Source: Streptomyces mesophilus (GTDB lineage Bacteria > Actinomycetota > Actinomycetes > Streptomycetales > Streptomycetaceae). From it: a DNA stretch of 64,000 bases. Positions within the stretch are counted from its first letter, which is position 1, and every line of letters starts with the position of its first letter. The notes under the pieces are model-generated. The model ran no database searches. It was not told where the DNA came from and was given only the letters and a program-made list of their open reading frames with translations. Positions 1 to 7,870 of the stretch are shown here, in pieces. The stretch lies in assembly GCF_011044995.1 (NCBI RefSeq), contig NZ_JAAKZW010000009.1:16245-80244 (forward strand). Reading direction: 5' to 3'. The position numbers were made by a program, and so were the translations under genes.

Positions 1-154
1 GGCCGCGGTTGATCAGCGTGACGTTGAGCTCGCGCTCCAGCTTGGCGATCGCGGCGGACAGCGCCGGCTGCGATACGTAACAGGACTCGGCGGCCCGCGC
101 GAAGTGCCGCTCCCGCGCCACGGCGACGAAGTACTCCAGCTGACGAAACAGCAT
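1..154 (-). CDS. LysR-family transcriptional regulator, N-terminal part only
   Basis: The reverse strand from the ATG at 154 reads [20 protein letters not shown] and continues into [20 protein letters not shown], the classical LysR N-terminal winged helix-turn-helix. Only about 51 residues are inside the window, and the effector-binding domain lies beyond the left edge, so the inducer and targets cannot be guessed. Its leader carries a perfect short palindrome (185-201) and a copy of the AGATTGCATAC motif (204-225) also found near the oxalate-type genes. LysR regulators usually control a divergent neighbour, but the gene to the right (PAP2) is transcribed in the same direction, so the target is probably to the left. 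Confidence 0.9.
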   Translation of the reverse strand, partial: MLFRQLEYFVAVARERHFARAAESCYVSQPALSAAIAKLERELNVTLINRG

Positions 155-184
155 GGGTGGCCCCTCCCGCCCGGCGCATGGCCC

Positions 185-201
185 GATCCGGTCACCGGAT
201 C
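185..201. promoter_or_regulatory. Perfect 17-bp palindrome in the LysR leader
   Basis: GATCCGG-TCA-CCGGATC is a perfect inverted repeat with 7-bp arms, about 30 bp upstream of the LysR ATG. It could be an autoregulatory operator or a leader hairpin. No function is proven. Confidence 0.4.
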
Positions 202-203
202 GC

Positions 204-225
204 AGATTGCATACAGTAGACGAAG
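204..225 (+). promoter_or_regulatory. Copy 1 of the AGATTGCATACWGT motif
   Basis: The core AGATTGCATACAGT is followed by AGACGAAG. The same 14-base core recurs at 51201-51214 (minus strand, identical) and at 57354-57367 (one base different). Here it lies about 50 bp upstream of the LysR start. On the minus strand it offers TACTGT and TATGCA as possible -10 hexamers for that gene. Confidence 0.5.
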
Positions 226-275
226 CGGTGGGGGCCAACAAGGAGTTGCGCAGAGCGCGACCGGCCTGCGGAGCG

Positions 276-304
276 GCTGTCCTACGGAGTTGCTGTCCTA
301 CGGA
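276..304. repeat. Short direct repeat at the 3' end of the PAP2 gene
   Basis: GCTGTCCTACGGA occurs at 276-288 and again at 292-304 (period 16). The second copy spans the PAP2 stop codon at 298-300. Probably a small local duplication. Confidence 0.4.
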
Positions 305-1662
305 ACCGGTGCGGCAGCGGGGCGCGGCAGAGCGGGCCGGCGCGGCGACGGCACGGGCTTGTGCTCCCAGCGCCTGCTGATCCGTACGTAGCCGTAGATG
401 ACCGAACCCATCGCGCCCAGCACGATCAGCCCGAAGAGCACGGGGTAGCGGGACATCTCGACGGACGCGTACCGGTACATGACCAGCATGACCGTGAAGA
501 CGCCCGCGCCGTAGCCGGCGAGCTTGAGCGCCGAACGGTCCCAGCCGTGCTCCTGCGCGCGCAGCGCGGCTTCGATCGTCAGGACGAACACCACGCCGGA
601 CGCGAGATCGACCCCGTAGTGATAGCCGAACCCGAGCGTCGCGCTGAGCGTGGCCACGAGCCAGAACGTGCCCGCGAACCGCAGCAGGCGCGGCCCCTTG
701 CGGGAGTGGATGAACAGCGCCGTCGCCCATGCGGTGTGCAGGCTTGGCATGCAGTTGCGCGGGGTGATCTGGTCGAAGGGGATCGCCTGCGGAGCGGTCA
801 GCTTCACCGGCGTGTGCGGCCACACCTGGCCGGCCGCCCACAGGCCGCCGTCGATCCCGTACGCGAAGACCGGTCCGACCACCGGGAAGATCATGTAGAT
901 GCCGGGCCCGAGCAGACCTATCAGGAGGAAGGTCCGTACGAGGTGGTGCCGCGGGAAGCGACGGTCGGCCGAGACGTTCCGCAGCTGGTAGAGCGAGATG
1001 ACGACCGCGGCCACGGCGAGCTGCACATAGACCCAGTCGAGGACATGAGCGCCGACCGGGCCGATGGCCTCCAGGATGCGTCCGGCCACCCACGAGGGAT
1101 TGCCGAGCGCGTGGTCGGCGGTGGCGAGATAGGGGTCGAGGACGGTCGGGCGGGTCTTCGAGGTGATCAGCAGCCAGGCGTCACCGGTCTTGCGGCCGGC
1201 GACCAGGAGCAGTCCGAGGCCGACGCCCTTGAGCAGCAGCACCCGCTCCGGGCCGGTGCGGCGGGTGACGGCGAGGGCGGCGACGCCTGCCATCACCCAC
1301 AGCGCGCCGTTGCCGAAGTTCATGTCGGCGCCGACGGCCCAGCGCGCTCCCCAGAAGGCCAGGTCGATGCCGACCGCGGCCCCGAAGGCGATGAACCGCT
1401 CCCGCTTGGTGAGCACGACCATCATCAGCGCCATGGCCGCGTACAGGAGCGGTCCCGAGGCGGGCGCGAAGATCAGTTCGCGCGCCTGCTGGGTGAGCGG
1501 TCCGGGCACGCCGTAGCGACGGGCCGCGACCTCCAGGCCCACGACGAACCCCAGGGCGATGACGCCCGCCGCGACCCAGAGCAGGGTCTTCGGCTGCCAC
1601 CGTGCGGACTCCCGCGTACGGCTGCTGCTGCGCGACAATTCCCGCGACGGAATCGGTATCAA
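298..1662 (-). CDS. PAP2-family integral membrane phosphatase/transferase
   Basis: A 454-residue polytopic membrane protein. The C-terminal half carries the PAP2 signature: an [11 protein letters not shown] block (active-site Ser-His) and, downstream, [11 protein letters not shown] with the second catalytic His. This matches the AUR1/inositol-phosphotransferase-like branch of PAP2, which acts on lipid-linked or inositol-type phosphates. The hydrophobic N-terminal half adds several extra membrane segments. The 454-residue length fits multi-domain actinobacterial PAP2 proteins. Start: TTG at 1662, with AGGAG only 2 bases upstream, which is tight; a downstream start before the first membrane segment cannot be excluded. 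The substrate is unknown and the neighbours give no hint. Confidence 0.85.
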   Translation of the reverse strand: MIPIPSRELSRSSSRTRESARWQPKTLLWVAAGVIALGFVVGLEVAARRYGVPGPLTQQARELIFAPASGPLLYAAMALMMVVLTKRERFIAFGAAVGIDLAFWGARWAVGADMNFGNGALWVMAGVAALAVTRRTGPERVLLLKGVGLGLLLVAGRKTGDAWLLITSKTRPTVLDPYLATADHALGNPSWVAGRILEAIGPVGAHVLDWVYVQLAVAAVVISLYQLRNVSADRRFPRHHLVRTFLLIGLLGPGIYMIFPVVGPVFAYGIDGGLWAAGQVWPHTPVKLTAPQAIPFDQITPRNCMPSLHTAWATALFIHSRKGPRLLRFAGTFWLVATLSATLGFGYHYGVDLASGVVFVLTIEAALRAQEHGWDRSALKLAGYGAGVFTVMLVMYRYASVEMSRYPVLFGLIVLGAMGSVIYGYVRISRRWEHKPVPSPRRPALPRPAAAPVP

Positions 1663-1701
1663 TGCTCCTGGCCAGTTCGCTCGATATTGGCTCGATGGTC
1701 G

Positions 1702-1770
1702 CTATGTGTCCTTGAAGACGTTGCTTCCCGGTAGAAGGTTCATGCGCGCGATCTCCATGCGATCGAACAT
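1702..1770 (-). CDS. Possible 22-codon leader ORF upstream of the PAP2 gene
   Basis: The 230-base gap between the PAP2 and GH51 genes holds no larger gene. In the PAP2 leader, an ORF from ATG (1770) to TAG (1702) encodes MFDRMEIARMNLLPGSNVFK plus DT. The internal ATG at 1743 has a GGAG 9 bases upstream. It ends about 40 bases before the PAP2 start. It is short enough to occur by chance. Confidence 0.2.
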   Translation of the reverse strand: MFDRMEIARMNLLPGSNVFKDT

Positions 1771-1896
1771 GCTAACGGAGCAGCTCGGGCCCCTGTGCAT
1801 CGGCTGTGACCCGTGCCCTCGAAGGGATGGAAACAAAGTCCTGATCCCCGTGGTTCGCGTGGCCGGGAATCGCCCCTCTCCGCCTCACGGGACGGT

Positions 1897-3411
1897 TCAG
1901 CGGAGCCGGATCACATTCCACGACAGGGGCTCGAGGACCGCCTTCAGCGTGCCGTCCGCCAGGGACGTGCCGATGACCTCGTGCGGAGTGACGCGCTCGG
2001 GGTCGTCGAGGGTGTTGCGCGCGTTCGGGTCGGCGTCGGCGAGCGCGCTGTGACCGATGAGCTCGCTCGGGCCGAGGTCGCGCAGCGCCACCTCGAGCGG
2101 CAGCTCGTCGGTCCGGCTTCGGTTCACCGCGAAGACCGTGACCGTGCCGTCGTCGCCGCGTACCGCCGTGGCGTGCAGCAGCGGCACCTCGCCGTACTTC
2201 TTCGTCGTATACGAGGGAGAGTCCACGCGGACGTCGAGGACCTCGCCTCGGCCGTACCGGGACGCCTCGGCGAAGGGGAAGAAGGTGGTCTGCTTCCAGG
2301 CCGGACCGCCCGGCTCCGTCATGACCGGCGCGATGACGTTGACCAGCTGGGCGAGGCAGGCGATCTTCACGCGGTCGGCGTGGCGGAGCAGGGCGATCAG
2401 GAGCGAGCCGAGGACGACGGCGTCGGTGACGGTGTAGCTGTCCTCGAGGAGGCGCGGGGCCTCGGGCCAGTCCAGGGGGTTGCTCTCCGCCTCCTCCTGG
2501 GACGTGGTCATGTACCAGACGTTCCACTCGTCGAAGGAGAGGTTGATCTTCTTCGACGACTTGAGCTTCGCGCCGACGTGGTCGCAGGTGGCGACGACGT
2601 TCTCGATGAAGGACTCCATGTCCACGGCCGAGGCCAGGAAGGAGTCCACATCGCCGTCCGCCGGCTCGTAGTAGGCGTGCAGGGAGATGTGGTCGACGAC
2701 GTCGTACGCCTCCGTGAGGACCGTCGCCTCCCACGCGGCGAAGGTCTCCATGGACTGGCCCGACGAACCGCAGGCGACCAGTTCGACGTCGCGGTCGATC
2801 TGCCGCATGGCGCGGGCGGTCTCGGCCGCGAGCCGCCCGTACTCCTCGGCGGTCTTGTGGCCGGTCTGCCAGGGGCCGTCCATCTCGTTGCCCAGGCACC
2901 ACAGCCGGATGCCGAACGGGTCCTTGTCGCCGTGCGCCGCCCGCAGGTCCGAAAGCGCGGTCCCCGAGGGGTGGTTGGCGTACTCCTGCAGCTCGATGGC
3001 CTCACCGACGCCCCGGGTGCCGAGGTTGAGGGCCATCATCGGTTCGGCATCCGGGCCGAGCTTCCTGAGGAAGGCCATGAACTCGGCGAGCCCGAAACGG
3101 TTGGTCTCCGTGGACCGCCAGGCCAGGTCCAGACGGCGCGGACGCTCGTCGACGGGGCCGACGGAGTCCTCCCACCGGTACCCGGAGACGAAGTTGCCAC
3201 CGGGATACCGGATGACGGTGACCCCCAACTCCCGTACGAGAGCGAGCACATCGCCGCGCAGCCCGGCCTCGTCGGCGGTGGGGTGGCCGGGCTCGAAGAT
3301 GCCGGTGTACACACAGCGGCCGAGATGCTCGACGAAGGAGCCGTACAGGCGGGGGTCGACCCGGCCCACAGTGAAGGCCGGGTCGAGGGTGAGGCGGGCA
3401 GCGCGGGACAT
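1897..3411 (-). CDS. abfA: GH51 alpha-L-arabinofuranosidase
   Basis: Removes terminal arabinofuranosyl groups from arabinoxylan or arabinan fragments. It has 504 residues and no signal peptide, so it should act in the cytoplasm on imported oligosaccharides. A (beta/alpha)8 domain carries acid/base Glu176 in CLGNEMDGPW and nucleophile Glu295 in LSFDEWNVWY. These positions agree closely with characterised GH51 enzymes of about 500 residues. The C-terminal 150 residues form the usual beta domain. Start: the ATG at 3411 is preceded by AAAGGA; an in-frame extension further upstream has no homology-like sequence. Inverted repeats just upstream (3423-3457) suggest repressor control. It forms the left end of the plant-polysaccharide block, but no LacI-regulon palindrome of the kind seen at 7940 lies in front of it. 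Confidence 0.93.
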   Translation of the reverse strand: MSRAARLTLDPAFTVGRVDPRLYGSFVEHLGRCVYTGIFEPGHPTADEAGLRGDVLALVRELGVTVIRYPGGNFVSGYRWEDSVGPVDERPRRLDLAWRSTETNRFGLAEFMAFLRKLGPDAEPMMALNLGTRGVGEAIELQEYANHPSGTALSDLRAAHGDKDPFGIRLWCLGNEMDGPWQTGHKTAEEYGRLAAETARAMRQIDRDVELVACGSSGQSMETFAAWEATVLTEAYDVVDHISLHAYYEPADGDVDSFLASAVDMESFIENVVATCDHVGAKLKSSKKINLSFDEWNVWYMTTSQEEAESNPLDWPEAPRLLEDSYTVTDAVVLGSLLIALLRHADRVKIACLAQLVNVIAPVMTEPGGPAWKQTTFFPFAEASRYGRGEVLDVRVDSPSYTTKKYGEVPLLHATAVRGDDGTVTVFAVNRSRTDELPLEVALRDLGPSELIGHSALADADPNARNTLDDPERVTPHEVIGTSLADGTLKAVLEPLSWNVIRLR

Positions 3412-3422
3412 GAGGGTCCTTT

Positions 3423-3457
3423 GTTCGATATTTCGAAGGCTGATCGTCACATCGAAC
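3423..3457. promoter_or_regulatory. Candidate operator region of the GH51 gene
   Basis: GTTCGAT (3423-3429) and ATCGAAC (3451-3457) are perfect 7-bp inverted arms 21 bp apart. Inside lies TTCGA-TATT-TCGAA (3424-3437), itself a palindrome. It sits 12-46 bp upstream of the GH51 ATG. The arm orientation (TTCGA then TCGAA) is opposite to that of the LacI sites at 7940, 14521 and 22056, so a different regulator is likely. Confidence 0.4.
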
Positions 3458-3485
3458 GGGACCGTAGAGTCGCCGCGCTCGCGCG

Positions 3486-3938
3486 TCAATGCCAGTTGCT
3501 GATCCGCACGTCGTGCGGCGCGGGTTCGCCCTTGCCCGTCTCGGTCAGGTTCTTGAGGCTCATCAGGAAGGTGGCCCACTTGGTGCTGCAGTGGTGCATG
3601 AACTCCCCCGGCTCCTCCCAGCCTTCATGCCGGAACAGCACGATGGTGTACCCGTCCTCCTGCTTCAGCTCGAAGACGATCCGCGTACCGATCCACTCCT
3701 TGGGGCCGTCGACGACCTCCCAGAGCACGCGCTCGGCGGGCTCGGCCTGAAGCACCTTCATGTCGAAGCCGTCGGGCATCGGCACTCCGTGGAAGCGGAA
3801 CTTGAGGATCCCGCCCACGTCGCTGTCACCGGACGTCTCCTGCGTCCACCAGCTCGCGAGACCGTCGACCGTGGTCAGGGCGGCATAGACCTTCTCGGGA
3901 GTGGACGTCGTTCCGATCCTGTGCAGGATGTCGACCAT
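3486..3938 (-). CDS. SRPBCC (AHSA1/START-like) domain protein
   Basis: A 150-residue protein with the SRPBCC fold pattern: an N-terminal HRIGTTSTPEKVYAALTTVD strand-helix start, a central WEVVDGPKEWIGTRIVFEL, and a C-terminal helix around STKWATFLMSLKNL. Such proteins bind small hydrophobic ligands in a helix-grip cavity; the ligand is unknown. It is the third gene of an SRPBCC-ArsR-SRPBCC operon. A 96-bp gap filled mostly with a 12-bp tandem repeat separates it from the ArsR stop. The start ATG at 3938 follows AAGGAG. ArsR genes are commonly paired with SRPBCC genes in actinobacteria. Two SRPBCC genes around one ArsR gene is less usual. Confidence 0.88.
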   Translation of the reverse strand: MVDILHRIGTTSTPEKVYAALTTVDGLASWWTQETSGDSDVGGILKFRFHGVPMPDGFDMKVLQAEPAERVLWEVVDGPKEWIGTRIVFELKQEDGYTIVLFRHEGWEEPGEFMHHCSTKWATFLMSLKNLTETGKGEPAPHDVRISNWH

Positions 3939-3958
3939 GTCGTATCTCCTTGTCGTCT

Positions 3959-4030
3959 GCGGTTCCGTATGAGGTTTCGTACGAGGTTCCGTATGAGGCT
4001 TCGTACGAGGTTCCGTATGAGGCTTCGTCC
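3959..4030. repeat. 12-bp tandem repeat, six units
   Basis: Units of the form GAGGYTYCGTAY are repeated six times (first unit degenerate), alternating between ...TTCGTAC and ...TCCGTAT endings, so the true period may be 24. The array fills the gap between the ArsR stop and the ribosome-binding site of the downstream SRPBCC gene. Confidence 0.85.
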
Positions 4031-4034
4031 GCGG

Positions 4035-4373
4035 TCAGTTCTCCTGACCCCGCTGAATGGCTTCGGCGATCCGCTTGATGCGCTGCAACCGGGCGTCCCA
4101 GGCGGCGGTCACCGAGGACAACTGCTCGACGGCGCGGGCGAGTTGCCCTTCGTCCACGCGGAAGCGACGCTCGCGCCCGGAGGCGGCGGAGTGGACAAGT
4201 CCGACCCGTTCGAGCAGCTGGAGATGCTTGGCCACCGCCTGCCGCGTCACGGGAAGACGCTCGCTCAGCGTGGTCGCCGTGCCGCCGCCCTCGGCCAGCA
4301 TCAGGTCGAGCATCCGGCGCCGGGTGGGGTCCCCCACCGCGGACCAGAGCTCGTCGTCGACGGTGTCGCTCAC
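4035..4373 (-). CDS. ArsR-family winged-helix regulator
   Basis: A 112-residue protein covering one winged helix-turn-helix. GDPTRRRMLDLMLAEGG starts the domain, PVTRQAVAKHLQLLERVGLV is the recognition helix region, and SGRERRFRVDE is the wing. No cysteine cluster for metals is visible, so it is probably one of the many ArsR proteins that sense something other than a metal. Its ATG overlaps the stop of the upstream SRPBCC gene by 4 bp (ATGA), which couples their translation. Twin palindromes at 4853-4867 and 4898-4912 around the operon promoter are the obvious autoregulatory sites. Confidence 0.92.
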   Translation of the reverse strand: MSDTVDDELWSAVGDPTRRRMLDLMLAEGGGTATTLSERLPVTRQAVAKHLQLLERVGLVHSAASGRERRFRVDEGQLARAVEQLSSVTAAWDARLQRIKRIAEAIQRGQEN

Positions 4374-4834
4374 GCCGTCCGCACCAGCCGGGCGGCGTAG
4401 GCGACGAGGCGGGGCAGGAAGTGGTCCCAGCCGGTGACGTGATCGTCGTACTGCTGCTCACGCTCGGCCTGGTCGGAGAACTTCTCCGCGAACCCGGTCT
4501 CGGTGAACCGCAGCAGTGTGCCCGCGCCCGACGGGATCAGATCGAAGGTCACCAGGAAGGAGTTGGACGGCGCGGCGGACTCGCCCTCGCCGTACACCCA
4601 GCGGAACGAGAACCGCCGGGGCGGGTCGGCTTCGAGGACCGTGAGGGGTACGACCTTCGCGTCCGGCGCACCCTTGTCGCCGAACGTGATGACGCCCGTG
4701 GCGCCGGCGGCCGGCGTGAGCTCGGCCTCGTCCGGCCACCACTGCCTGAGGTGCTCGGGGGTGCTGATGACCTTGTAGACGACGTCGGGTGCGGCGTCGA
4801 TCCGGATCTCCCGTTCGATCCTGGCGTGCTGCAT
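4370..4834 (-). CDS. SRPBCC (AHSA1/START-like) domain protein
   Basis: First gene of the ArsR operon, 154 residues. It begins MQHARIEREIRIDAAPDVVY, typical of AHSA1 proteins, and continues with the STPEHLRQWWPDEAEL motif, a central RFSFRWVYGEGES and a C-terminal helix. Start choice: the ATG at 4834 has GGAGGA 4 bases upstream; an in-frame ATG at 4846 would precede that Shine-Dalgarno and has none of its own. Transcription should start near 4866, just inside the downstream operator. The ligand is unknown. Pairing with ArsR suggests a ligand-responsive or stress-responsive module, but that is inference. Confidence 0.88.
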   Translation of the reverse strand: MQHARIEREIRIDAAPDVVYKVISTPEHLRQWWPDEAELTPAAGATGVITFGDKGAPDAKVVPLTVLEADPPRRFSFRWVYGEGESAAPSNSFLVTFDLIPSGAGTLLRFTETGFAEKFSDQAEREQQYDDHVTGWDHFLPRLVAYAARLVRTA

Positions 4835-4852
4835 GCTCTCCTCCATCGTCGC

Positions 4853-4867
4853 GCAACCTTTCGTTGC
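4853..4867. promoter_or_regulatory. Proximal ArsR-type operator (downstream of -10)
   Basis: GCAACCTTTCGTTGC is an imperfect palindrome matching the distal site GCAACCATCGGTTGC at 12 of 15 positions. It overlaps the expected transcription start of the SRPBCC-ArsR-SRPBCC operon, an ideal repression position. Confidence 0.6.
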
Positions 4868-4872
4868 ACATG

Positions 4873-4901
4873 ACGATAGAGCAACCCGCCCCTATGTGCA
4901 A
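4873..4901 (-). promoter_or_regulatory. Promoter of the SRPBCC-ArsR-SRPBCC operon
   Basis: On the minus strand TTGCAC (4896-4901) and TATCGT (4873-4878) are separated by exactly 17 bp, a good housekeeping-sigma arrangement. The -35 box lies inside the distal operator. A further half-site GCAACC starts at 4881 between the boxes. Confidence 0.6.
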
Positions 4902-4925
4902 CCATCGGTTGCGCATAGGGGCGGG
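4885..4925. terminator. 41-bp palindrome: GH3 terminator and distal ArsR-type operator
   Basis: Two 19-base arms separated by ATC pair with a single mismatch (4897/4913). The centre is GCAACC-ATC-GGTTGC (4898-4912), the distal operator, and the outer arms are CCCGCCCCTAT and its complement. It starts 9 bp after the GH3 stop codon, so the transcript would fold into a strong terminator hairpin. The same DNA holds the -35 box of the next operon. Confidence 0.65.
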
Positions 4926-4934
4926 GACCCGTGG

Positions 4935-7853
4935 TCAGCTCAGCGAGAATGTGGCGAGCCGCAGCCCCTCCGTGAGGACCAGGTACACGTCCTGGCGCCG
5001 CGAGGCACCCGAGAGCGAGGCCGTCACCTCCGTGTACGCGTACCGCGAGCCCGTGCTCGTCACCGTCGCGCGGCCGGCCAGCCGGCCGTCCGGAGCGCCG
5101 AGCCGGACCTCGACCGCTCCCTCGCCCGACGACTCCTTCGCGACCCGCGCCGTCAGACGCCGCGCGCCGCCGCGCAGATCCGCGTCGGCGAACAGCAGCC
5201 AGGCCCGGGCGGATTCCGCGCCGACGGCCGTGCCGCGCGGCTTGGCCTCGTCGACCAGCCGTACGCCCGCGTAGTCGTCGAAGTTCTCCGCGCGCGTGGT
5301 GCGCGACAGATCGCGCGCCGGGACCGTCTCGCCCCGCACCTCCAGGGTCGTACGGCCGCGCAGGTCACCGGAGGACGAGCCGACCATGACCTCGTACGCG
5401 CTCTCCTCCACCACCCACCGGGAACGGGTGACGTCCCAGTGCGCCAGATCGTCCCGCGACAGCGGCAGGGTGACGGTCCGCGTCTGGCCCGGCTTCAGGG
5501 TGACCTTGCGGAACGCCTGAAGCTTCTTCAAGGGCTGCTTGACGCGTGAGGTGCGCTGCCGGGTGTAGAGCTGCACGACCTCGGCGCCGGTGCGGCGCCC
5601 GGTGTTGGTGACCGCGACCTCGATCCCGCCGCGGACGGCGCGCGGCTTGCCGTAGCGGAAGGAGGTGTACGAGAGGCCGTGCCCGAAGGGGTAGAGCACC
5701 TCGCCCTTGAAGTACTGGTACGTGCGGTCGAACTTGATGTTGTCGTATTCGAGCAGCGACGGCAGATCGTCCTCGGAGCGGTACCAGGTCTGGGTGAGCT
5801 TGCCGGACGGACTGACGTCGCCGAAGAGGACGTCGGCCAGTGCGTTGCCCGTCTCCTGGCCCGCGTGGGTCGTCCAGAGCAGGGCAGGGACGTGCTCCTG
5901 TTCCCAGGTGAGCGTCGTCGGGTAGCTGTTCTCCACCACGACCACCGTCTTCGGATTGGCCGCCCGCACGGCCTTGACCAGCGCCGCCTGGGTCTCGGCC
6001 AGGCCCATGTCCTCGCGGTCGTCGGTCTCGCGGGAGTTGATGAAGGGCATGGAGCCGACCACGACGACGGCCGTGTCCGCCGTCCGCGCCGCCGCGACCG
6101 CCTCCTTGATGCCGTCGCGCACGATCTCGCGGGTGTAGCGGCTCGCCTCGGCCGCGGAGCCGAGGACCAGGACGCCGTCCGCGGCGCGGGCACGCAGGTA
6201 GACGTTGTCGCCGAGCCAGTTCTCGTAGCCGACGTACTTGAGCAGGACCGTGCCGTCGCTCTGCTCCTGGAGCGAGAACAGCTGGGAGACGAACCAGCCG
6301 TTGGGCTGTGCCTGGTCGTTGAAGAACTGGTTGCCGCTCCCGCCGGGGTCGCGCATGCCGACGACCTTGCCGTTGGCGGCGGCCCGCAGCGTGACCACGC
6401 CCTGGCCCCAGCCGAACACGTCGAAGTGCTCCGTGGCGCCGGGCTCCGTGGCGCTCTCCTTGAGGGCCGCGCCGGCCGCTCCCGCGCCCGCCGTGACGTA
6501 CGCGCCGGTCGAGGCGTTCTTGAGTGCGATCCGGTCGACGCCCTCGCTGCTCACCACATCGGCGCCCGCACCGAGCCGCTTCGCGATCCCGTCCAACGGC
6601 GTGACGCGGTACGGCAGTTCGCCGGAGTACCAGTCGGTGTAGAGGGTGTCCGCGAGCGGGCCCACGACGGCGACCTTCCGCAGCGCGCGGGCATCCAGCG
6701 GCAGGGCGCCGCGCTCGTTCTTCAGGAGCACGATCGCTTCGGCGGCGGCCTTGCGGGCGAGCCGCCGGTGCGCCGGGCTGTCGATGACGGACTTGTCGAT
6801 GCGCCCGTGCGGGCCGCCGTCCTCGTCGAACTCGCCGAGTCGGAAACGGATGTCCAGGATGTGCCGTACGGCGGTGTCGACGTCGGACTCGGCCAACAGG
6901 CCCTTGTCCAGGGCCTCGTTGATCGCCGCGATGGTCTTGGAGGGGTCCGTGTCATCGGTGGTGAAGCTGTCGAGGCCCGCCTTGAGGATCGCGGCGTCGG
7001 CCTCGGCGAGGGTGTCGAAGTATTTCTGCGATCCACTGGCGGGCAGGTTGTTGGGCGCCCAGGCGTCGGTGACGTTCAAAAGCGCGCGGTCGGTCCAGGT
7101 GCGCACCGAGTTGTTGAGGTCGGTGACGGTGCAGGGGCGGCCGTTGACCAGGTTGTACGCGGTCATCACACCGCACGCCGCGTCGGCCGCGATGGCCGCC
7201 TTGTGCGCGGGCTCCTCGTACTCCTTGAGCACCCGGGGCCGCAGGTCCGAAGAGGTCTGGTCCCGCCTGACCTCGTTGTTGTTGGCCAGGTAGTGCTTGA
7301 CCAGGGGCGCGGTCTTGAGGTGGTCCGGGTCGCCGCCGCTGAGGCCCTTCGCGTACGCCGTCGCCATCACGCCGACCAGGTGCGGGTCCTCGGAGTAGCC
7401 CTCCTCGTTGCGGCCCCAGCGCGGGTCGCGAAGGAGCTGGGTGACCGGCGCCCACACGTTCAGGCCCCAGCCCGCGGGGCGTTCGTGCTGCAGGCCGCGC
7501 ACCTCGTCGCCGACGGCGGAGCCGACCTCCTCGATCAGCTCCGGGTTCCAGGTGGAGCCGAGGCCGATGGCCTGCGGGAAGACGGTGGCCGGGCCGAGCC
7601 AGGACAGACCGTGCAGCGCCTCGGTGCCGGTGCGGAACGCCTTCATCCCGAGACGGGGTATCGCCGGCTGCCACTGGTGCAGGAGCGAGATCTTCTCGTC
7701 CAGGGTGAGCTTGCCGAGCAACTCCTCGACGCGGCCCGCGAGTCGTGCGGCAGCCGGCGATGCGGCCGGGGCGCCGAGCGCGGCCGCCGGTCCGGCGACG
7801 GCGCCGGCGAGTGCGGCGGCGAACGGGATGGCGATCATGGTTCTGCGTTTCAC
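4935..7853 (-). CDS. Secreted GH3 beta-glycosidase with inserted beta domain and C-terminal CBM6-like module
   Basis: A 972-residue exported enzyme for beta-linked gluco- or xylo-oligosaccharides. The N-terminus MKRRTMIAIPFAAALAGAVA is a signal peptide, possibly Tat. The GH3 barrel (about 40-390) shows LVKHYLANN (Lys-His) and nucleophile Asp263 in NVTDAWAP, where TDAW replaces the usual SDW. The second GH3 domain is split by about 140 residues (about 440-575) with repeated beta-strand patterns (NASTGAYVTAG, NGKVVGMRD, YENWLGDNVYLRA) resembling a fascin/beta-trefoil insert where many GH3 enzymes carry PA14. Then come an FnIII-like domain (about 720-790) and a CBM6-like module (about 835-972). 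Start: GTG at 7853 with AGGAG 8 bases upstream. The leader holds a LacI-type operator and a 9-bp tandem array. Confidence 0.9.
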   Translation of the reverse strand: MKRRTMIAIPFAAALAGAVAGPAAALGAPAASPAAARLAGRVEELLGKLTLDEKISLLHQWQPAIPRLGMKAFRTGTEALHGLSWLGPATVFPQAIGLGSTWNPELIEEVGSAVGDEVRGLQHERPAGWGLNVWAPVTQLLRDPRWGRNEEGYSEDPHLVGVMATAYAKGLSGGDPDHLKTAPLVKHYLANNNEVRRDQTSSDLRPRVLKEYEEPAHKAAIAADAACGVMTAYNLVNGRPCTVTDLNNSVRTWTDRALLNVTDAWAPNNLPASGSQKYFDTLAEADAAILKAGLDSFTTDDTDPSKTIAAINEALDKGLLAESDVDTAVRHILDIRFRLGEFDEDGGPHGRIDKSVIDSPAHRRLARKAAAEAIVLLKNERGALPLDARALRKVAVVGPLADTLYTDWYSGELPYRVTPLDGIAKRLGAGADVVSSEGVDRIALKNASTGAYVTAGAGAAGAALKESATEPGATEHFDVFGWGQGVVTLRAAANGKVVGMRDPGGSGNQFFNDQAQPNGWFVSQLFSLQEQSDGTVLLKYVGYENWLGDNVYLRARAADGVLVLGSAAEASRYTREIVRDGIKEAVAAARTADTAVVVVGSMPFINSRETDDREDMGLAETQAALVKAVRAANPKTVVVVENSYPTTLTWEQEHVPALLWTTHAGQETGNALADVLFGDVSPSGKLTQTWYRSEDDLPSLLEYDNIKFDRTYQYFKGEVLYPFGHGLSYTSFRYGKPRAVRGGIEVAVTNTGRRTGAEVVQLYTRQRTSRVKQPLKKLQAFRKVTLKPGQTRTVTLPLSRDDLAHWDVTRSRWVVEESAYEVMVGSSSGDLRGRTTLEVRGETVPARDLSRTTRAENFDDYAGVRLVDEAKPRGTAVGAESARAWLLFADADLRGGARRLTARVAKESSGEGAVEVRLGAPDGRLAGRATVTSTGSRYAYTEVTASLSGASRRQDVYLVLTEGLRLATFSLS

Positions 7854-7870
7854 GTACGTGTCTCCTTCTC

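Noticed and set aside
3826..4461. Frame encoding a Glu-Ala-Ser-Tyr-Gly-Thr repeat peptide through the 12-bp array
   Set aside because: It is only the translation of the non-coding repeat; it overlaps the ArsR gene out of frame and has no start signal of its own.
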